A stretch of DNA of 64,000 nt from Desmonostoc muscorum FACHB-395 (GTDB lineage: Bacteria > Cyanobacteriota > Cyanobacteriia > Cyanobacteriales > Nostocaceae), in the NCBI RefSeq assembly GCF_014698035.1, contig NZ_JACJSF010000008.1:1-64000 (forward strand). Reading direction: 5' to 3'. Positions 1 to 8,438 of the stretch are shown here, one piece after another (positions within the stretch are counted from its first letter, which is position 1; every line of letters begins with the position of its first letter). A model generated the notes under the pieces. It saw only the letters and a program-made list of their open reading frames with translations. It made no database searches and was not told the DNA's origin. The translations under genes were made by a program, and so were the position numbers.

Positions 1-616
1 TTGAGATGTTTTTCTGAAGATGTGCCGCAACTATTTTTTCTCGAAAATCGACAGAGTATGACTTCATTTAAAAATATTTATATTTTAATCTAGTGTACCT
101 TATAACATACGGAAGTGCTGTATACAAATTCTGGATGAAAATTGCACTCAATCAAAACGCTCTATATCCCAATACGCTGGGGTTAAGCGCTATTTATACA
201 AAATCGTGGGTTTTGAGACGCGATAAATCGCCGTCTCTACAAGTGTTTTGGTCTTATCTGAACTGTATGGCCCTATATCCTACGGCAATCTAGGAATAAC
301 TCAGAAGCGTTGCATTGGATAAAAAGTTTGTTCTGGATTCTCTTCCACGTCCCTATCTGGGAAAATAGCTTGTTTCGCTCCGGTGTAGAGGATGAGAACG
401 AGGAAAAGCTTATGAAGCTAGGTTTTTAGGACTTATGTGTACACTATATCCTCGCATTACAGAAAAATGGAAGCAAGATTTTCCATATCCCATGAAAAGT
501 TAGGGTAAGCGAAGGTTAAATAAAAGTAATTTTATAAATAATTGAACAGAACCGTAGTTTATATTTTGCTCGGCTCAACCTAGCATCTACAATATTTTGA
601 GTAATATCAGGCAATA
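1..616. other. Gene-poor stretch with one dispersed hairpin
   Basis: No convincing gene is present. A 66-codon open frame at 93-293 starts with GTG and has no family resemblance or ribosome binding site, so it is not called. A palindrome at 215-237 (GAGACG/CGTCTC arms enclosing CGAT/ATCG) looks like a dispersed Nostoc hairpin. The stretch at 423-448 (TTTTAGGACTTATGTGTACA) recurs in near-identical form at 37712-37736, suggesting the end of a small mobile element or a dispersed repeat. Confidence 0.5.
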
Positions 617-1120
617 TTAGGCGCTGATGGCTCGTTGTTCAGATTCAACTAACTGATTGTGAGGTACATCAAATCTAATAGTACTTGCTGCCCAGTCTTT
701 GAAATCTGGTGCTAACCAGACTAGCTTGCGGAGAATTTCATCATTAACCCACAACATCAAGGGAAACCGAAACTGTTTCCGAAACTCATTTCGCATGATG
801 TTAGTACTGATGATTAGTTGGTTAATTTCTACTACGGATTCTAAACCCCGTACCATCAAAGCTTCGGGTTGGGTAGCACCAATTGCACTTGTAATAGCTG
901 TATACAATGTGTCAGCCGCAGGTGAGAGCAAGATTTCGTGGATATCTGTTGATGAAAATTCTGTTAACAGATTCAGCACTTGCTGCTGTCTTTCAACACT
1001 GTTACAACAAGCCAATATCAGTGAGAACTCCCCATCAGAAACCATCATCGCCCTTGCAAGCCTCTTAGTGGATGCTGTGCTGCTAACTTTGTCGTTTTCT
1101 GAATTATTTAAGCTGATCAT
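617..1120 (-). CDS. Stand-alone N-terminal domain of a cyanobacterial TPR/NTPase-type protein
   Basis: This 167-residue protein matches, by eye, the N-terminal module that precedes long TPR or STAND-type regions in many cyanobacterial proteins. The recognisable blocks are an RLARAM..S.GEFSLILACC start (residues 20-38), a central ALMVRGLESV (88-97), and FPLMLWVNDEILRKL (118-132) followed by a WLAPDFKDWAA-type helix. The usual downstream TPR or effector part is absent. The frame closes naturally at a TAA, and no continuation was found in the 600 bases beyond it. It could be a truncated remnant or a free-standing domain that acts in trans. It lies just downstream of two TIR genes on the same strand, which suits a conflict-system island. 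The function of the module is not known to me. Confidence 0.6.
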   Translation of the reverse strand: MISLNNSENDKVSSTASTKRLARAMMVSDGEFSLILACCNSVERQQQVLNLLTEFSSTDIHEILLSPAADTLYTAITSAIGATQPEALMVRGLESVVEINQLIISTNIMRNEFRKQFRFPLMLWVNDEILRKLVWLAPDFKDWAASTIRFDVPHNQLVESEQRAISA

Positions 1121-1744
1121 TAAAAAATCCTGCTTTTAATTTTAAAAATATCTGAGCAATATTCAGTTATTCTACCCTATGTATTTTTATGCAAAAGTGT
1201 TAAGCGGGTAATTTATGATAATTTTTTCTCTTAAATTAACTCTAATACTACGGATTGCCTAACAAAAGAGGATATTCTGCATGATCTCACACTTATCAAT
1301 TAAGGGATAATGTAAAGGTAGTATTAAAATCACGTAAGCAAAAGATAACGCAAGTAAAAGAAAGATGGGAAAAAATTAACAATTTAATTACACTATATTT
1401 TTATAAATTTTGGCATCTACCATTGGTTAAGTAATTATTTTTTATATTGAGTTAAAAAAATATTCAGTATTAGTCTAACAATAAATATTAGCAAGTGGGA
1501 AAAAATTTAATTCATCCTTTTGATAGAAATGTAGCTAGAAGATTCCTCTTTATTCGGAGGTCACGGAATTTTTAGCTTTATTAAGATTAGTTAAGAATAT
1601 TTGAAATATAACAATTCATGAATTCAGACAAATGTGAAAGGGAAATACAACACGCTGAGTTTATTACGCATCATCAACAACAGGCGATGTCTACGACGAG
1701 CTATGCTAACGCACACCCTTGAGATGAATAAGACTGAGAATCTT
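1121..1744. other. AT-rich spacer
   Basis: This 600-base AT-rich gap separates the TIR pair from the truncated NTPase-like gene. Apart from a copy of a 29-base dispersed repeat at 1684-1712, I see no gene, RNA or terminator in it. Confidence 0.5.
1684..1712 (+). repeat. 29-bp dispersed repeat, copy 1
   Basis: The copy begins GCGATGTCTACGACGAGC and ends AACGC. Related 29-base copies lie at 8494-8522 and 24485-24513, the last one inside a coding sequence. A shorter inverted variant lies at 19118-19143. Confidence 0.7.
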
Positions 1745-2734
1745 CTACCCACCAAATAAACGCCCCCAAAAACCCTTCTTCTTATTTCTATAAATCTCTA
1801 AGTTTTTACGAAAAATAGTACTACTAGGGTTAAGGCAAACAGCTATTTCCAGTTCGGCGATCGCTTCTTCCAACTTTCCTTGATCGTACAGCGCTAACCC
1901 CAGGTTACGATGAGCGTTTGCATAGTTAGGGTCAATTAGCAAAGCTCTTTGGTAGACGGTGATCGCTTCTTCCAACTTCCCTTGATCGTACAGCGCTAAC
2001 CCCAGGTTATTGTGAGCGATTATAGAGTTCGGGTCAATTAGCAAAGCTCTTTGGTAGGCGGCGATCGCTTCTTCCAACTTCCCTTGATCGTACAGCGCTA
2101 ACCCCAGGTTATTGTGAGCGATTATAGAGTTCGGGTCAAGACGGAGGGCTGCTTTGTACTTGACGGCTGCTTTCTCGAACTTTTTAGCTTCGTACAAACG
2201 ATTCGCTTCGTTTATCAAGCTTGTAACTTGATATTGACGTTCTTCCAGTTCTTGTGTTGTCTGTTTTGGGGGTGAGGAATTCGAGTTAGCAACTAATTGC
2301 GCCGCCTCTCGAATTCCTTTAACAACCTCCAAGAATGCCTCATCTCGATCATTCCAGCCTCCTTTTATCGGTTTGCGATTACTTGGCAGTGGGGACAATT
2401 GATTAATGGGAGGAGTTTCCCAATCCGTATAGCGTAGCAAGATTGGGATAACACGAGCCTTTTTAGTTGCATTCTGTTCTAAGGCTCGTGTAACTTCAAT
2501 TGTCCAGTGATAATCAGAATCCATGAAATCAGGGCTAATTAGCAATAAGATCAGCCCAGCCTGGCTTAAATGCTGATCAATTTCGCCTTTGATTTCTTGT
2601 CCAGCGACGATTTTGCGATCGTTCCAACTTGTAATAATGTTTTCTCGACGCAAAGACGCTAAATGCTTCTCTAACTCTTGGCGTAGCGTCTCATCTTCCT
2701 GGTGGTAAGAAATAAAAACTTCAATAGATTTCAT
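1745..2734 (-). CDS. TIR domain protein with C-terminal TPR array
   Basis: Residues 3-150 form a TIR domain. It opens with VFISYHQED, and the region LILLLISPDF (61-70) leads into SDYHWTIE, placing Glu80 at the position of the NADase catalytic glutamate of TIR enzymes. Residues 175-310 hold about four TPR units, three of them nearly identical (AHNNLGLALYDQGKLEEAI). The protein is soluble, with no signal peptide or membrane segment. By family knowledge, bacterial TIR domains cleave NAD+ or make cyclic ADP-ribose-type signals in anti-phage defence, and TPRs mediate protein contacts; that this protein does so is inference. It follows the TIR-coiled-coil gene by 35 bp on the same strand, so the two are probably co-transcribed. 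The near-identical TPR DNA indicates recent expansion. Confidence 0.85.
   Translation of the reverse strand: MKSIEVFISYHQEDETLRQELEKHLASLRRENIITSWNDRKIVAGQEIKGEIDQHLSQAGLILLLISPDFMDSDYHWTIEVTRALEQNATKKARVIPILLRYTDWETPPINQLSPLPSNRKPIKGGWNDRDEAFLEVVKGIREAAQLVANSNSSPPKQTTQELEERQYQVTSLINEANRLYEAKKFEKAAVKYKAALRLDPNSIIAHNNLGLALYDQGKLEEAIAAYQRALLIDPNSIIAHNNLGLALYDQGKLEEAITVYQRALLIDPNYANAHRNLGLALYDQGKLEEAIAELEIAVCLNPSSTIFRKNLEIYRNKKKGFWGRLFGG
1859..2139 (-). repeat. 102-bp tandem repeats encoding TPR units
   Basis: Three nearly identical copies, spaced exactly 102 bases apart (the GATCGC landmark falls at 1859, 1961 and 2063), encode 34-residue TPR units of the TIR protein. Near-identity at the DNA level points to recent duplication or gene conversion. 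Confidence 0.85.
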
Positions 2735-2769
2735 AGAGGATATGGCAGGCTGGCTGGTTTAAAAGACAA

Positions 2770-3516
2770 CTACAATAGTTTTTGCTCGATTTCCTCAAGC
2801 TGTCGCTCTAATCTATTTTGTTCTGTTTTGGTATCCTGAATTTGCACTTCTAGCTTCAGCTTTGTAGATACATCCGTTTCAATGGCGTGTGCTTTACCCA
2901 GCAGTCCCAATTTTTTGCTCACGAAGTCATACTGTTCTTGCACTGAATCCCGTTCTTGCTCCCATCGCCGACGCTGGCGCTCAGTTAATACCCCACTTGT
3001 TCCAGAAGGGCTGGAAGTTGCAGGTGTAGTATTTTTAGCAGGAGTTAAGGAAGAAGTGTTTGATTTCGCCATTTCTTCAACTACTCTGCGAATCCCTTGA
3101 GCAACATTTAAAAAAGCCTCATCTTGATCTTGCCAGCTTGTGATAGGTTTAGCATTTTGAGGCAGTGCTTGCAGTTTACCAAAAGGTGCGCTATTCCAGT
3201 CGTCAACTGGCTTGAGAATAATGGGAATTACACGAGCTTCCCGCGTTTGGTGTCGCTCCATTGCCCGCTTCATTTCTTTGTCGTAGCAGTAATCTGAAGC
3301 CAGAAAGTTAGCACTCACTAACAGCAGAATGATATCTGCAATATCAAGATTATCATCTATCTCATTAGCCCATTCTCTACCAGCACTGATTTCGCGATCG
3401 TGCCAAGCTTCGATAACTCCCTGACGTTTCATCATGCTTAGATGAGTTGCCAATTCGTCACGCAAGGCTTCATCTTTGTGGGAGTAGGAAAAGAATACTT
3501 TAACTGTATTAGACAT
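2770..3516 (-). CDS. TIR domain protein with C-terminal coiled coil
   Basis: Residues 4-150 form a TIR domain (VKVFFSYSHKDEALRDEL at the start). SDYCYDKE places Glu81 at the catalytic glutamate position. A Ser/Thr/Pro-rich linker (about 155-175) follows, then a charged coiled coil (about 180-248; RQRRRWEQERDSVQEQY, ETDVSTKLKLEVQIQ, LERQLEEIEQKLL). This tail resembles small coiled-coil modules found at the ends of cyanobacterial NACHT, TIR and caspase-like proteins, where they are thought to connect sensors with effectors. It is the first gene of a probable two-gene unit with the TIR-TPR protein 35 bp downstream. The TIR domains of the two are related but clearly divergent, so they are probably not a recent tandem copy. 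NAD+ cleavage is a family-based expectation, not shown here. Confidence 0.83.
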   Translation of the reverse strand: MSNTVKVFFSYSHKDEALRDELATHLSMMKRQGVIEAWHDREISAGREWANEIDDNLDIADIILLLVSANFLASDYCYDKEMKRAMERHQTREARVIPIILKPVDDWNSAPFGKLQALPQNAKPITSWQDQDEAFLNVAQGIRRVVEEMAKSNTSSLTPAKNTTPATSSPSGTSGVLTERQRRRWEQERDSVQEQYDFVSKKLGLLGKAHAIETDVSTKLKLEVQIQDTKTEQNRLERQLEEIEQKLL

Positions 3517-3625
3517 ATTCTTGGTTCAATATCATCACATTACTGTACATGAATATACAGTTGAACTTTTCAACGATAAAAGCCCAAACAAAGAATTATG
3601 ATTAATACCCTGTAATTAAATTCAC

Positions 3626-3658
3626 AGATCCCCGACTTCTTTGAAAAGTCGGGGATCT
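3626..3658. repeat. 33-nt palindromic hairpin, family copy 1
   Basis: AGATCCCCGACTT pairs with AGTCGGGGATCT around a short loop. Copies with paired base changes occur at 47818-47850 and 53268-53300. This copy lies downstream of the ROK gene and upstream of the TIR pair, where it could terminate transcription on either strand. Confidence 0.75.
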
Positions 3659-3779
3659 TATCTCTCACGAATGATTAAGTAGGGCTGATCAAAGCAAATA
3701 ATTTTGCGATCGCTATTCACCAATTCTCAAAGCAAATAAAGCGATCGCCAAGCTATATATATAACTGAGATTACACAAT

Positions 3780-4682
3780 CTAAAATCTCGAATAGTGTTG
3801 CAATGCCAGCCTTGCTGCACCCACGATCCCAGCAAAATTGCCTAACTCTGCTGGTAAAATCTGTAAACCATCTCGTGATAAAGGCTGCACCCGCTTCTCA
3901 ATTTCTGCCTTCACTGCTGGTAAGAAAAACTCAAAGCTGCCACTTATACCGCCACCAATGACGATCGCTTGCGGTGTGAGTACATAAATCAAACTCGTCA
4001 AGCCAATTCCCAGGTTTTTACCATATTCTTGCCAAAAAGTCAATGCTGCGGCTTCTCCTTGTTGAGCAAGAACACCCAATTCGATGGGTTCTTTGAGAGT
4101 GCGGCGGCGAATGGCAGTAGCAGAGGCATGTTGTTCTAAAGAGCCTTGATTGCCACTATTACAAATTGGCCCATCAGGATTTAATGAAATTAAACCCAAT
4201 TCCCCGGCGGCTCCCTGATGTCCAATAAATAGTTTGCCATTGAGTATAATCGCACCACCAACCCCAGTTCCTAAAGTTAGGAGAATCAAATTTTGAAATT
4301 GACGACCGGCTCCCAGCCAAGCTTCTCCCAAAAGAGCGCAATTGGCATCATTAGCGATCGCAGTCGGTTTGCCAGTTTTAGCTTCTAACCAGTCTGCTAA
4401 AGGCACATCGATCCATCCAGGTAAGTTGATGGCGATTTTAGCGATGCGTCCTGCTGCATCGGAGGGGCCAGGAGTCCCAACACCAATAGCAAAAGTTTCA
4501 TTATTTGGATCAATTTGCGCGATCGCATCTACCAGCACCGCCAGCACAGCCTCCGGCGTTGTCGGCTGGGGAGCCGCCATAGTCAAAGATTGCAGACAAG
4601 TTCCATCGGCTGTAAACCGCCCCAGCTTAATTGCTGTTCCCCCCACATCAATGCCAATTACTTGAATTTTGTCATTTGTCAT
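3780..4682 (-). CDS. ROK-family sugar kinase (glucokinase-like)
   Basis: The protein is 300 residues, normal for ROK kinases. The ATP-binding phosphate-1 loop is at 10-20 (GIDVGGTAIKL), the catalytic aspartate is Asp112 in ANDANCA, and the phosphate-2 loop is around 137-143 (LGTGVGG). The expected role is cytosolic ATP-dependent phosphorylation of glucose or a related sugar. The ROK zinc signature is degenerate: residues 171-184 read GPICNSGNQGSLEQ and keep only one of the usual cysteines, so zinc binding is doubtful. The start lies in a run of 7-base repeats containing several ATGs; only the ATG at 4680-4682 opens this frame. Substrate specificity cannot be read from sequence. Confidence 0.85.
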   Translation of the reverse strand: MTNDKIQVIGIDVGGTAIKLGRFTADGTCLQSLTMAAPQPTTPEAVLAVLVDAIAQIDPNNETFAIGVGTPGPSDAAGRIAKIAINLPGWIDVPLADWLEAKTGKPTAIANDANCALLGEAWLGAGRQFQNLILLTLGTGVGGAIILNGKLFIGHQGAAGELGLISLNPDGPICNSGNQGSLEQHASATAIRRRTLKEPIELGVLAQQGEAAALTFWQEYGKNLGIGLTSLIYVLTPQAIVIGGGISGSFEFFLPAVKAEIEKRVQPLSRDGLQILPAELGNFAGIVGAARLALQHYSRF

Positions 4683-4699
4683 TTGTCATTTGTCATTTG
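4669..4699. repeat. Heptanucleotide tandem repeat over a start codon
   Basis: About four copies of TTTGTCA (CAAATGA on the coding strand) span the start of the ROK gene. Each unit supplies an ATG in a different frame, at 4675, 4682, 4689 and 4696. Only the one at 4682 reads into the kinase; the 4675 and 4689 ATGs meet stops within a few codons. Confidence 0.8.
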
Positions 4700-4834
4700 T
4701 GATTGGGCATCCCTTCTCTGCGAGACGCTACGCGTTAGCGGAGCTTTTGCTTTAGCGATACGCTCAGGGCAAGTGGGCATGGGGCATTGGTGAACAGTTA
4801 TTCCCTATTCCCTATTATTGGGCGCGAGTTGTTT

Positions 4835-5044
4835 TCATCCTCGATCTGTTCGCGCAGTGTCTTTGCCTGGGAGAAGACGCGCAGCTTTCAACTCTGATTT
4901 TTGTAAATTAGCAAAAGTCGTGGTGCGGAAACTCGATTGCTCTTGCCAAGCTGTAACTGGCGCACCTCTTAAGATGCCAGCAAGGGCAACAGAAAGGAGA
5001 AACCCACCAGTAGCGGCGGCAATTAACGTCAGGTTATCTTTCAC
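4835..5044 (-). CDS. Small membrane protein of unknown function
   Basis: I do not recognise a named family. The preferred start is a GTG at 5044, preceded by GGAGAG six bases upstream, giving 69 residues; a longer frame upstream is possible but lacks a comparable site. Residues 3-25 (NLTLIAAATGGFLLSVALAG) form one membrane-spanning or signal-anchor segment. The rest is polar and basic (SSFRTTTFANLQKSELKAAR) and presumably faces one side of the membrane. It lies downstream of the ABC permease gene on the same strand with 76 bases between them, so they may share a transcript. A role with the transporter is conjecture. Confidence 0.5.
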   Translation of the reverse strand: MKDNLTLIAAATGGFLLSVALAGILRGAPVTAWQEQSSFRTTTFANLQKSELKAARLLPGKDTARTDRG

Positions 5045-5120
5045 ACAAATCTCTCCAGTTATCAAATTACTAGTTATTAATGATTAGCCCGTTGACTGAT
5101 AAGTGTCCACTGTTTGCTAA

Positions 5121-6017
5121 CTATTTTCGGATTCTATTTTCTCTCCGTAATCGGGGATTGACAAATTCGTTTAACCCCTCACCAAGTAGTGATAACCCTA
5201 CCACCATGAATGTCATGGTTAAACCAGGGAAAAGCGTAGTCCACCAAATGCCAGTAGGTAGAGCTTCTAGGGCTTGTTTTAAATCATGTCCCCATTCTGG
5301 CACTTCTTCGGGAAGTCCTAGCCCCAAAAAGCCCAAACCGCCCAACACCAAAATTGCATCAGCAGCATTGAGTGTAAAGAGGACGGGTACGCTTTGAATG
5401 ACGTTGAAAAATAGATAACGAGAAAGCACAACCCAAGTGGAAGCGCCCATTGCTTGAGCTGCTTCGATGAAGACTTCAGTTTTCACACTAACAGTGTGGT
5501 TGCGAACAACGCGATAATATTGGGGGATGTAGGCAATGCTAATAGCGATCGCTGCATTTAATATCCCACGCCCCACCACAAACGCCAGTGTCACAGACAG
5601 CAGTAGCCCCGGTAAAGTGTAGATGCTATCCATCAAAAACAGCAACACTTTATCCAATTTACCGCCGAGATAACCACTCAGCATCCCCAGAGGCACACCG
5701 ATAATCATACTCAGCGCTGTTGCCAAGATCACCACCTGCAAAGCAGCTTGAGCGCCGAACAATGTCCGGGAGAAGACATCATAACCCAGGCGGCTAGTGC
5801 CAAACCAATGTTTAGCTGAGGGTGGCTCGTGAATTGGATTAGAGAGAAAATCTTTCGGGTTTTGTAGCCATCCCCAAGCCTGGAATAGGGGAGCAAAGAA
5901 TGCCAGGAAAATGAAAAATAGGGTGATGGCTAACCCAAAGAGCATGAGTTTTTGGGAAAGATTGGAACTTTTGCCAAACTGTAAAAATGTCGGTAGTCGC
6001 CGTTTTGTAATGGCCAT
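5121..6017 (-). CDS. ABC transporter permease, oligopeptide/nickel (DppC/OppC) type
   Basis: This 298-residue inner-membrane protein has an N-terminal transmembrane segment (about 25-48) followed by a periplasmic stretch with HWFGTSRLGYDVFSRTLFGA (70-89), the signature preceding the BPD_transp_1 domain in DppC-like proteins. Five further hydrophobic segments follow. The cytoplasmic EAA loop that contacts the ATPase is around 185-207 (EAAQAMGASTWVVLSRYLF). It should form half of the membrane channel for a di- or oligopeptide, or related solute, importer. No partner permease, ATPase or binding protein is adjacent, so this is an orphan subunit. Such scattered subunits are common in cyanobacteria, and the substrate is unknown. 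Confidence 0.87.
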   Translation of the reverse strand: MAITKRRLPTFLQFGKSSNLSQKLMLFGLAITLFFIFLAFFAPLFQAWGWLQNPKDFLSNPIHEPPSAKHWFGTSRLGYDVFSRTLFGAQAALQVVILATALSMIIGVPLGMLSGYLGGKLDKVLLFLMDSIYTLPGLLLSVTLAFVVGRGILNAAIAISIAYIPQYYRVVRNHTVSVKTEVFIEAAQAMGASTWVVLSRYLFFNVIQSVPVLFTLNAADAILVLGGLGFLGLGLPEEVPEWGHDLKQALEALPTGIWWTTLFPGLTMTFMVVGLSLLGEGLNEFVNPRLRRENRIRK

Positions 6018-6240
6018 GTGCGATCGCCTGGATCAAAGCTTGATACGCTGACCATTTTACATATCAGATAGGTTATTGCGTAAATATTCTGGATAAAAGT
6101 CCGGCTGCTTCACGGTATATACAGAGTTAGACTGAGGTAGAGATGAGACTATGCCTTATTTTTGCTAGAGATAAATTACCAGCCAGTGTTACCACAAAGT
6201 TTAATTATTCCAAGTAGAAAAAATTTTAATATGCTTTGAT

Positions 6241-6657
6241 ATGCCTGCAAGAGATATTTATCATGATGCTGTTAAGAATGCCTTAATTCAAGAAGGCTGG
6301 ATAATTACAGATGACCCTTTACATTTAAAGTGGGGTCAAAAAGATATGTATGTACATTTAGGAGCTAAACAACTCTTAGCCGCAGAACAAGGGTGTAAAA
6401 AAATAGCTGTAGAAATTAAAAGTTTTGTTAGTCCTTCGGAAATGGCAGACCTCAAAGATGCTATTGGGGGATTTATCATGTATCGTGCTGTTATCTATCG
6501 TCTGGAACCAGAAAGAACATTATATTTGGCAGTACGTGATAGCGTATTTACAGCTTTGTTTGAGGAACCAATTGGTACACTTTTAATAGAAACTGAGAAT
6601 CTCAAGTTACTCGTTTTTAATCCAGAAACTGAGAGGATTATCCAATGGATACCTTAG
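6241..6657 (+). CDS. xisH: XisH family protein (PD-(D/E)XK-like)
   Basis: This 138-residue protein starts MPARDIYHDAVKNAL and matches the XisH family throughout (LLAAEQ, KKIAVEIKSF, AIGGF..Y, NPETERII.W). The family was named for control of fdxN-element excision in Anabaena heterocysts, but copies are widespread away from that element. The fold is PD-(D/E)XK-nuclease-like: Glu58 and Lys60 of VEIKS are present. At the family's usual VDLGAE segment this copy reads VHLGAK, so an aspartate expected in the active site is His39. The gene overlaps xisI by 13 bases, so the two are translationally coupled. No fdxN element or recombinase gene is nearby, so a direct excision role is unlikely here. Confidence 0.85.
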   Translation: MPARDIYHDAVKNALIQEGWIITDDPLHLKWGQKDMYVHLGAKQLLAAEQGCKKIAVEIKSFVSPSEMADLKDAIGGFIMYRAVIYRLEPERTLYLAVRDSVFTALFEEPIGTLLIETENLKLLVFNPETERIIQWIP

Positions 6658-6980
6658 ATATTTATCGACGGATCATCAAAGAGGTATTAGTACCCTACAC
6701 ACAAATTCCTTATTCGCACGCAGCTATTGAATGTAAAGCAGTATTTGATAGCGAAAATGACAGTTATTTGCTGATAACTTTAGGCTGGGATGGTGTAAAG
6801 CGAATTCACGGTTGCTTAGTTCATATTGATGTTATTGATGGCAAAATTTGGGTGCAACGAGATGACACAGAAGATGGTGTTACCTACGAATTGGTAGCAG
6901 CAGGAATTCCCAAAGAGAAAATTGTCTTGGGATTTCACCCGCCAAATGTTAGGCAACACACAGGATATGCTATTGCCTAA
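6645..6980 (+). CDS. xisI: XisI family protein
   Basis: This 111-residue XisI homologue opens MDTLDIYRRIIKEVLVPY and carries the family blocks DSENDSYLLITLGWDGVKR, HIDVIDGKIWVQRDDTEDG and PKEKIVLGFHPPNVR, ending at the usual short C-terminus. XisI accompanies XisH nearly everywhere. Both were identified genetically as fdxN excision controlling factors, but their biochemistry is unsettled, and the constant two-gene arrangement has suggested a toxin-antitoxin-like or defence role. The start codon lies inside the end of xisH. Confidence 0.87.
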   Translation: MDTLDIYRRIIKEVLVPYTQIPYSHAAIECKAVFDSENDSYLLITLGWDGVKRIHGCLVHIDVIDGKIWVQRDDTEDGVTYELVAAGIPKEKIVLGFHPPNVRQHTGYAIA

Positions 6981-7049
6981 CTTATTAAGGCTACCATTTA
7001 AGCCAACTGTAGCGGGTTATTGGGCAGAGTCTTCCCCACTCCCTATTCC

Positions 7050-8438
7050 CTAAAGATTACTTTCAATTAACTGGCGATATTCGGTTTTTTGCTTCACGCC
7101 TTTAACTTCCTTTACCAGTTCCTTGTTTTTGAACAATTGAACCGTTGGAGTTCCTGTCACACCAGCATTTTCAGCAATATCTCGGTCTTTATCGATGTCA
7201 ATTTCTACAAAGTGAATTTTGCTGTCAAATTCATCCACTACTTTATTTAAAATTGGCTTCAGGGTATGACAAGGGCCGCAACCAGGAGAGACGTACTTAA
7301 CAAGGAGTAAGCGATCGCTTTCATGGAACAATTTCCGTAGAGCATAACCTCCCTCATGGCGCGTCCCATTCAAATTAAATCCAGCTTCTTCCTCAGCTTC
7401 AGTCTTTTTGGCTGGCTGATGCTCTAATTCATTGTCTGCTATTTCTAGCTGTTGATGGAATTCTTGAATCAAGCCACTGGATGACAACCAGCGTTCTGCT
7501 AACATCGCCGCCATACAGCCAGTACCCGCAGCTGTAATTGCTTGGCGAAACTCATGATCTTGTACGTCACCGGCTGCAAAAACACCCTCTACACTAGTTT
7601 CTACAGAACCGGGTTTAGTGACAACGTAACCTACCTCATCCAATTCTAGTTGCCCTTTAAATAAAGAGGTGTTGGGACTGTGACCAACGGCGTAGAATAA
7701 ACCCTTAGCGTGCAGTTGGCTTTCTTCACCAGTTTTAGTATTGCGGATTTTCACCCCTTCCATGTGACCATTACCGAAGATATCCACGGCTTCTGTGTTC
7801 CAATGCACCTGGATTTTTGGGTTGCTCAAAACCCTGTCTTGCATAGCTTTAGAAGCCCGCATTTTATCAGTGCGTACCAACATATTTACCTTAGAGCCGT
7901 ATTTGGTGAGGTAAATAGACTCTTCCGCCGCCGAGTCGCCAGCACCAATTACAGCCAATTCTGCACCGTGAAAAATTGGTGTTGCACCATCGCAAATTGC
8001 ACAAGCGGAAATACCTCGACTCCAAAATTCATGTTCGCTAGGTAAACCCAAACGCTTTGCTGTCGCACCCGTAGCAATGACGATGCTGTTGGTTTTAATT
8101 TCCCTTTCTTGCGATCGCACTGTAAATGGACGCTGACTCAAATCAACTGATATAACATCTTCAGTATATAGTTCTGCTCCCCAGCGCTCCGCCTGCGCCT
8201 TCATCTGATCCATCAGTTCCGGCCCGGTAATCCCTTTGGGGAACCCTGGAAAGTTCTCGACTTCCGTTGTTGTCATTAATTGGCCACCAGGTAAACCCCC
8301 GGCTTGGAAACCTTCAAAGACAACAGGTTTCAGGTTAGCACGTCCGGCATAGATGGCGGCTGTGTACCCTGCTGGCCCAGAACCGATAATTACTAAGTTT
8401 TCTACTGTGGGGTTAGTCATGACCATATACAAACTCAT
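7050..8438 (-). CDS. ntrC (NTRC type): NADPH-dependent thioredoxin reductase with fused thioredoxin (NTRC)
   Basis: The N-terminal two thirds is an NADPH-thioredoxin reductase: the FAD-binding loop is at 18-24 (GSGPAG), the redox pair is Cys146/Cys149 in CAICD, and the NADPH-binding loop is at 165-170 (GAGDSA). An acidic linker (about 335-360) leads to a thioredoxin domain with active site CGPC at 387-390. NTRC is found in oxygenic phototrophs, where it takes electrons from NADPH to reduce 2-Cys peroxiredoxin and regulate redox-controlled enzymes in the cytosol. The length (462) is typical. ATGs at residues 5 and 7 are alternative starts, since family similarity begins near residue 10. Do not confuse the symbol with the nitrogen regulator NtrC. 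Confidence 0.96.
   Translation of the reverse strand: MSLYMVMTNPTVENLVIIGSGPAGYTAAIYAGRANLKPVVFEGFQAGGLPGGQLMTTTEVENFPGFPKGITGPELMDQMKAQAERWGAELYTEDVISVDLSQRPFTVRSQEREIKTNSIVIATGATAKRLGLPSEHEFWSRGISACAICDGATPIFHGAELAVIGAGDSAAEESIYLTKYGSKVNMLVRTDKMRASKAMQDRVLSNPKIQVHWNTEAVDIFGNGHMEGVKIRNTKTGEESQLHAKGLFYAVGHSPNTSLFKGQLELDEVGYVVTKPGSVETSVEGVFAAGDVQDHEFRQAITAAGTGCMAAMLAERWLSSSGLIQEFHQQLEIADNELEHQPAKKTEAEEEAGFNLNGTRHEGGYALRKLFHESDRLLLVKYVSPGCGPCHTLKPILNKVVDEFDSKIHFVEIDIDKDRDIAENAGVTGTPTVQLFKNKELVKEVKGVKQKTEYRQLIESNL

Noticed and set aside
93-293. 66-codon frame at the left edge
   Set aside because: GTG start, no ribosome site, no recognisable motif, and it contains a dispersed hairpin repeat.
699-1139. 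Long + strand frame opposite the TPR/NTPase-like gene
   Set aside because: It is the antisense shadow of a gene with clear family motifs on the minus strand.
1859-2139. Possible CRISPR array from regular spacing
   Set aside because: The 102-base units are contiguous, in frame and encode TPRs; there are no spacers.
6241-6980. xisH/xisI as proof of an fdxN excision element
   Set aside because: No xisF-type recombinase, nif gene or element border is in the window; XisHI pairs occur widely without the element.
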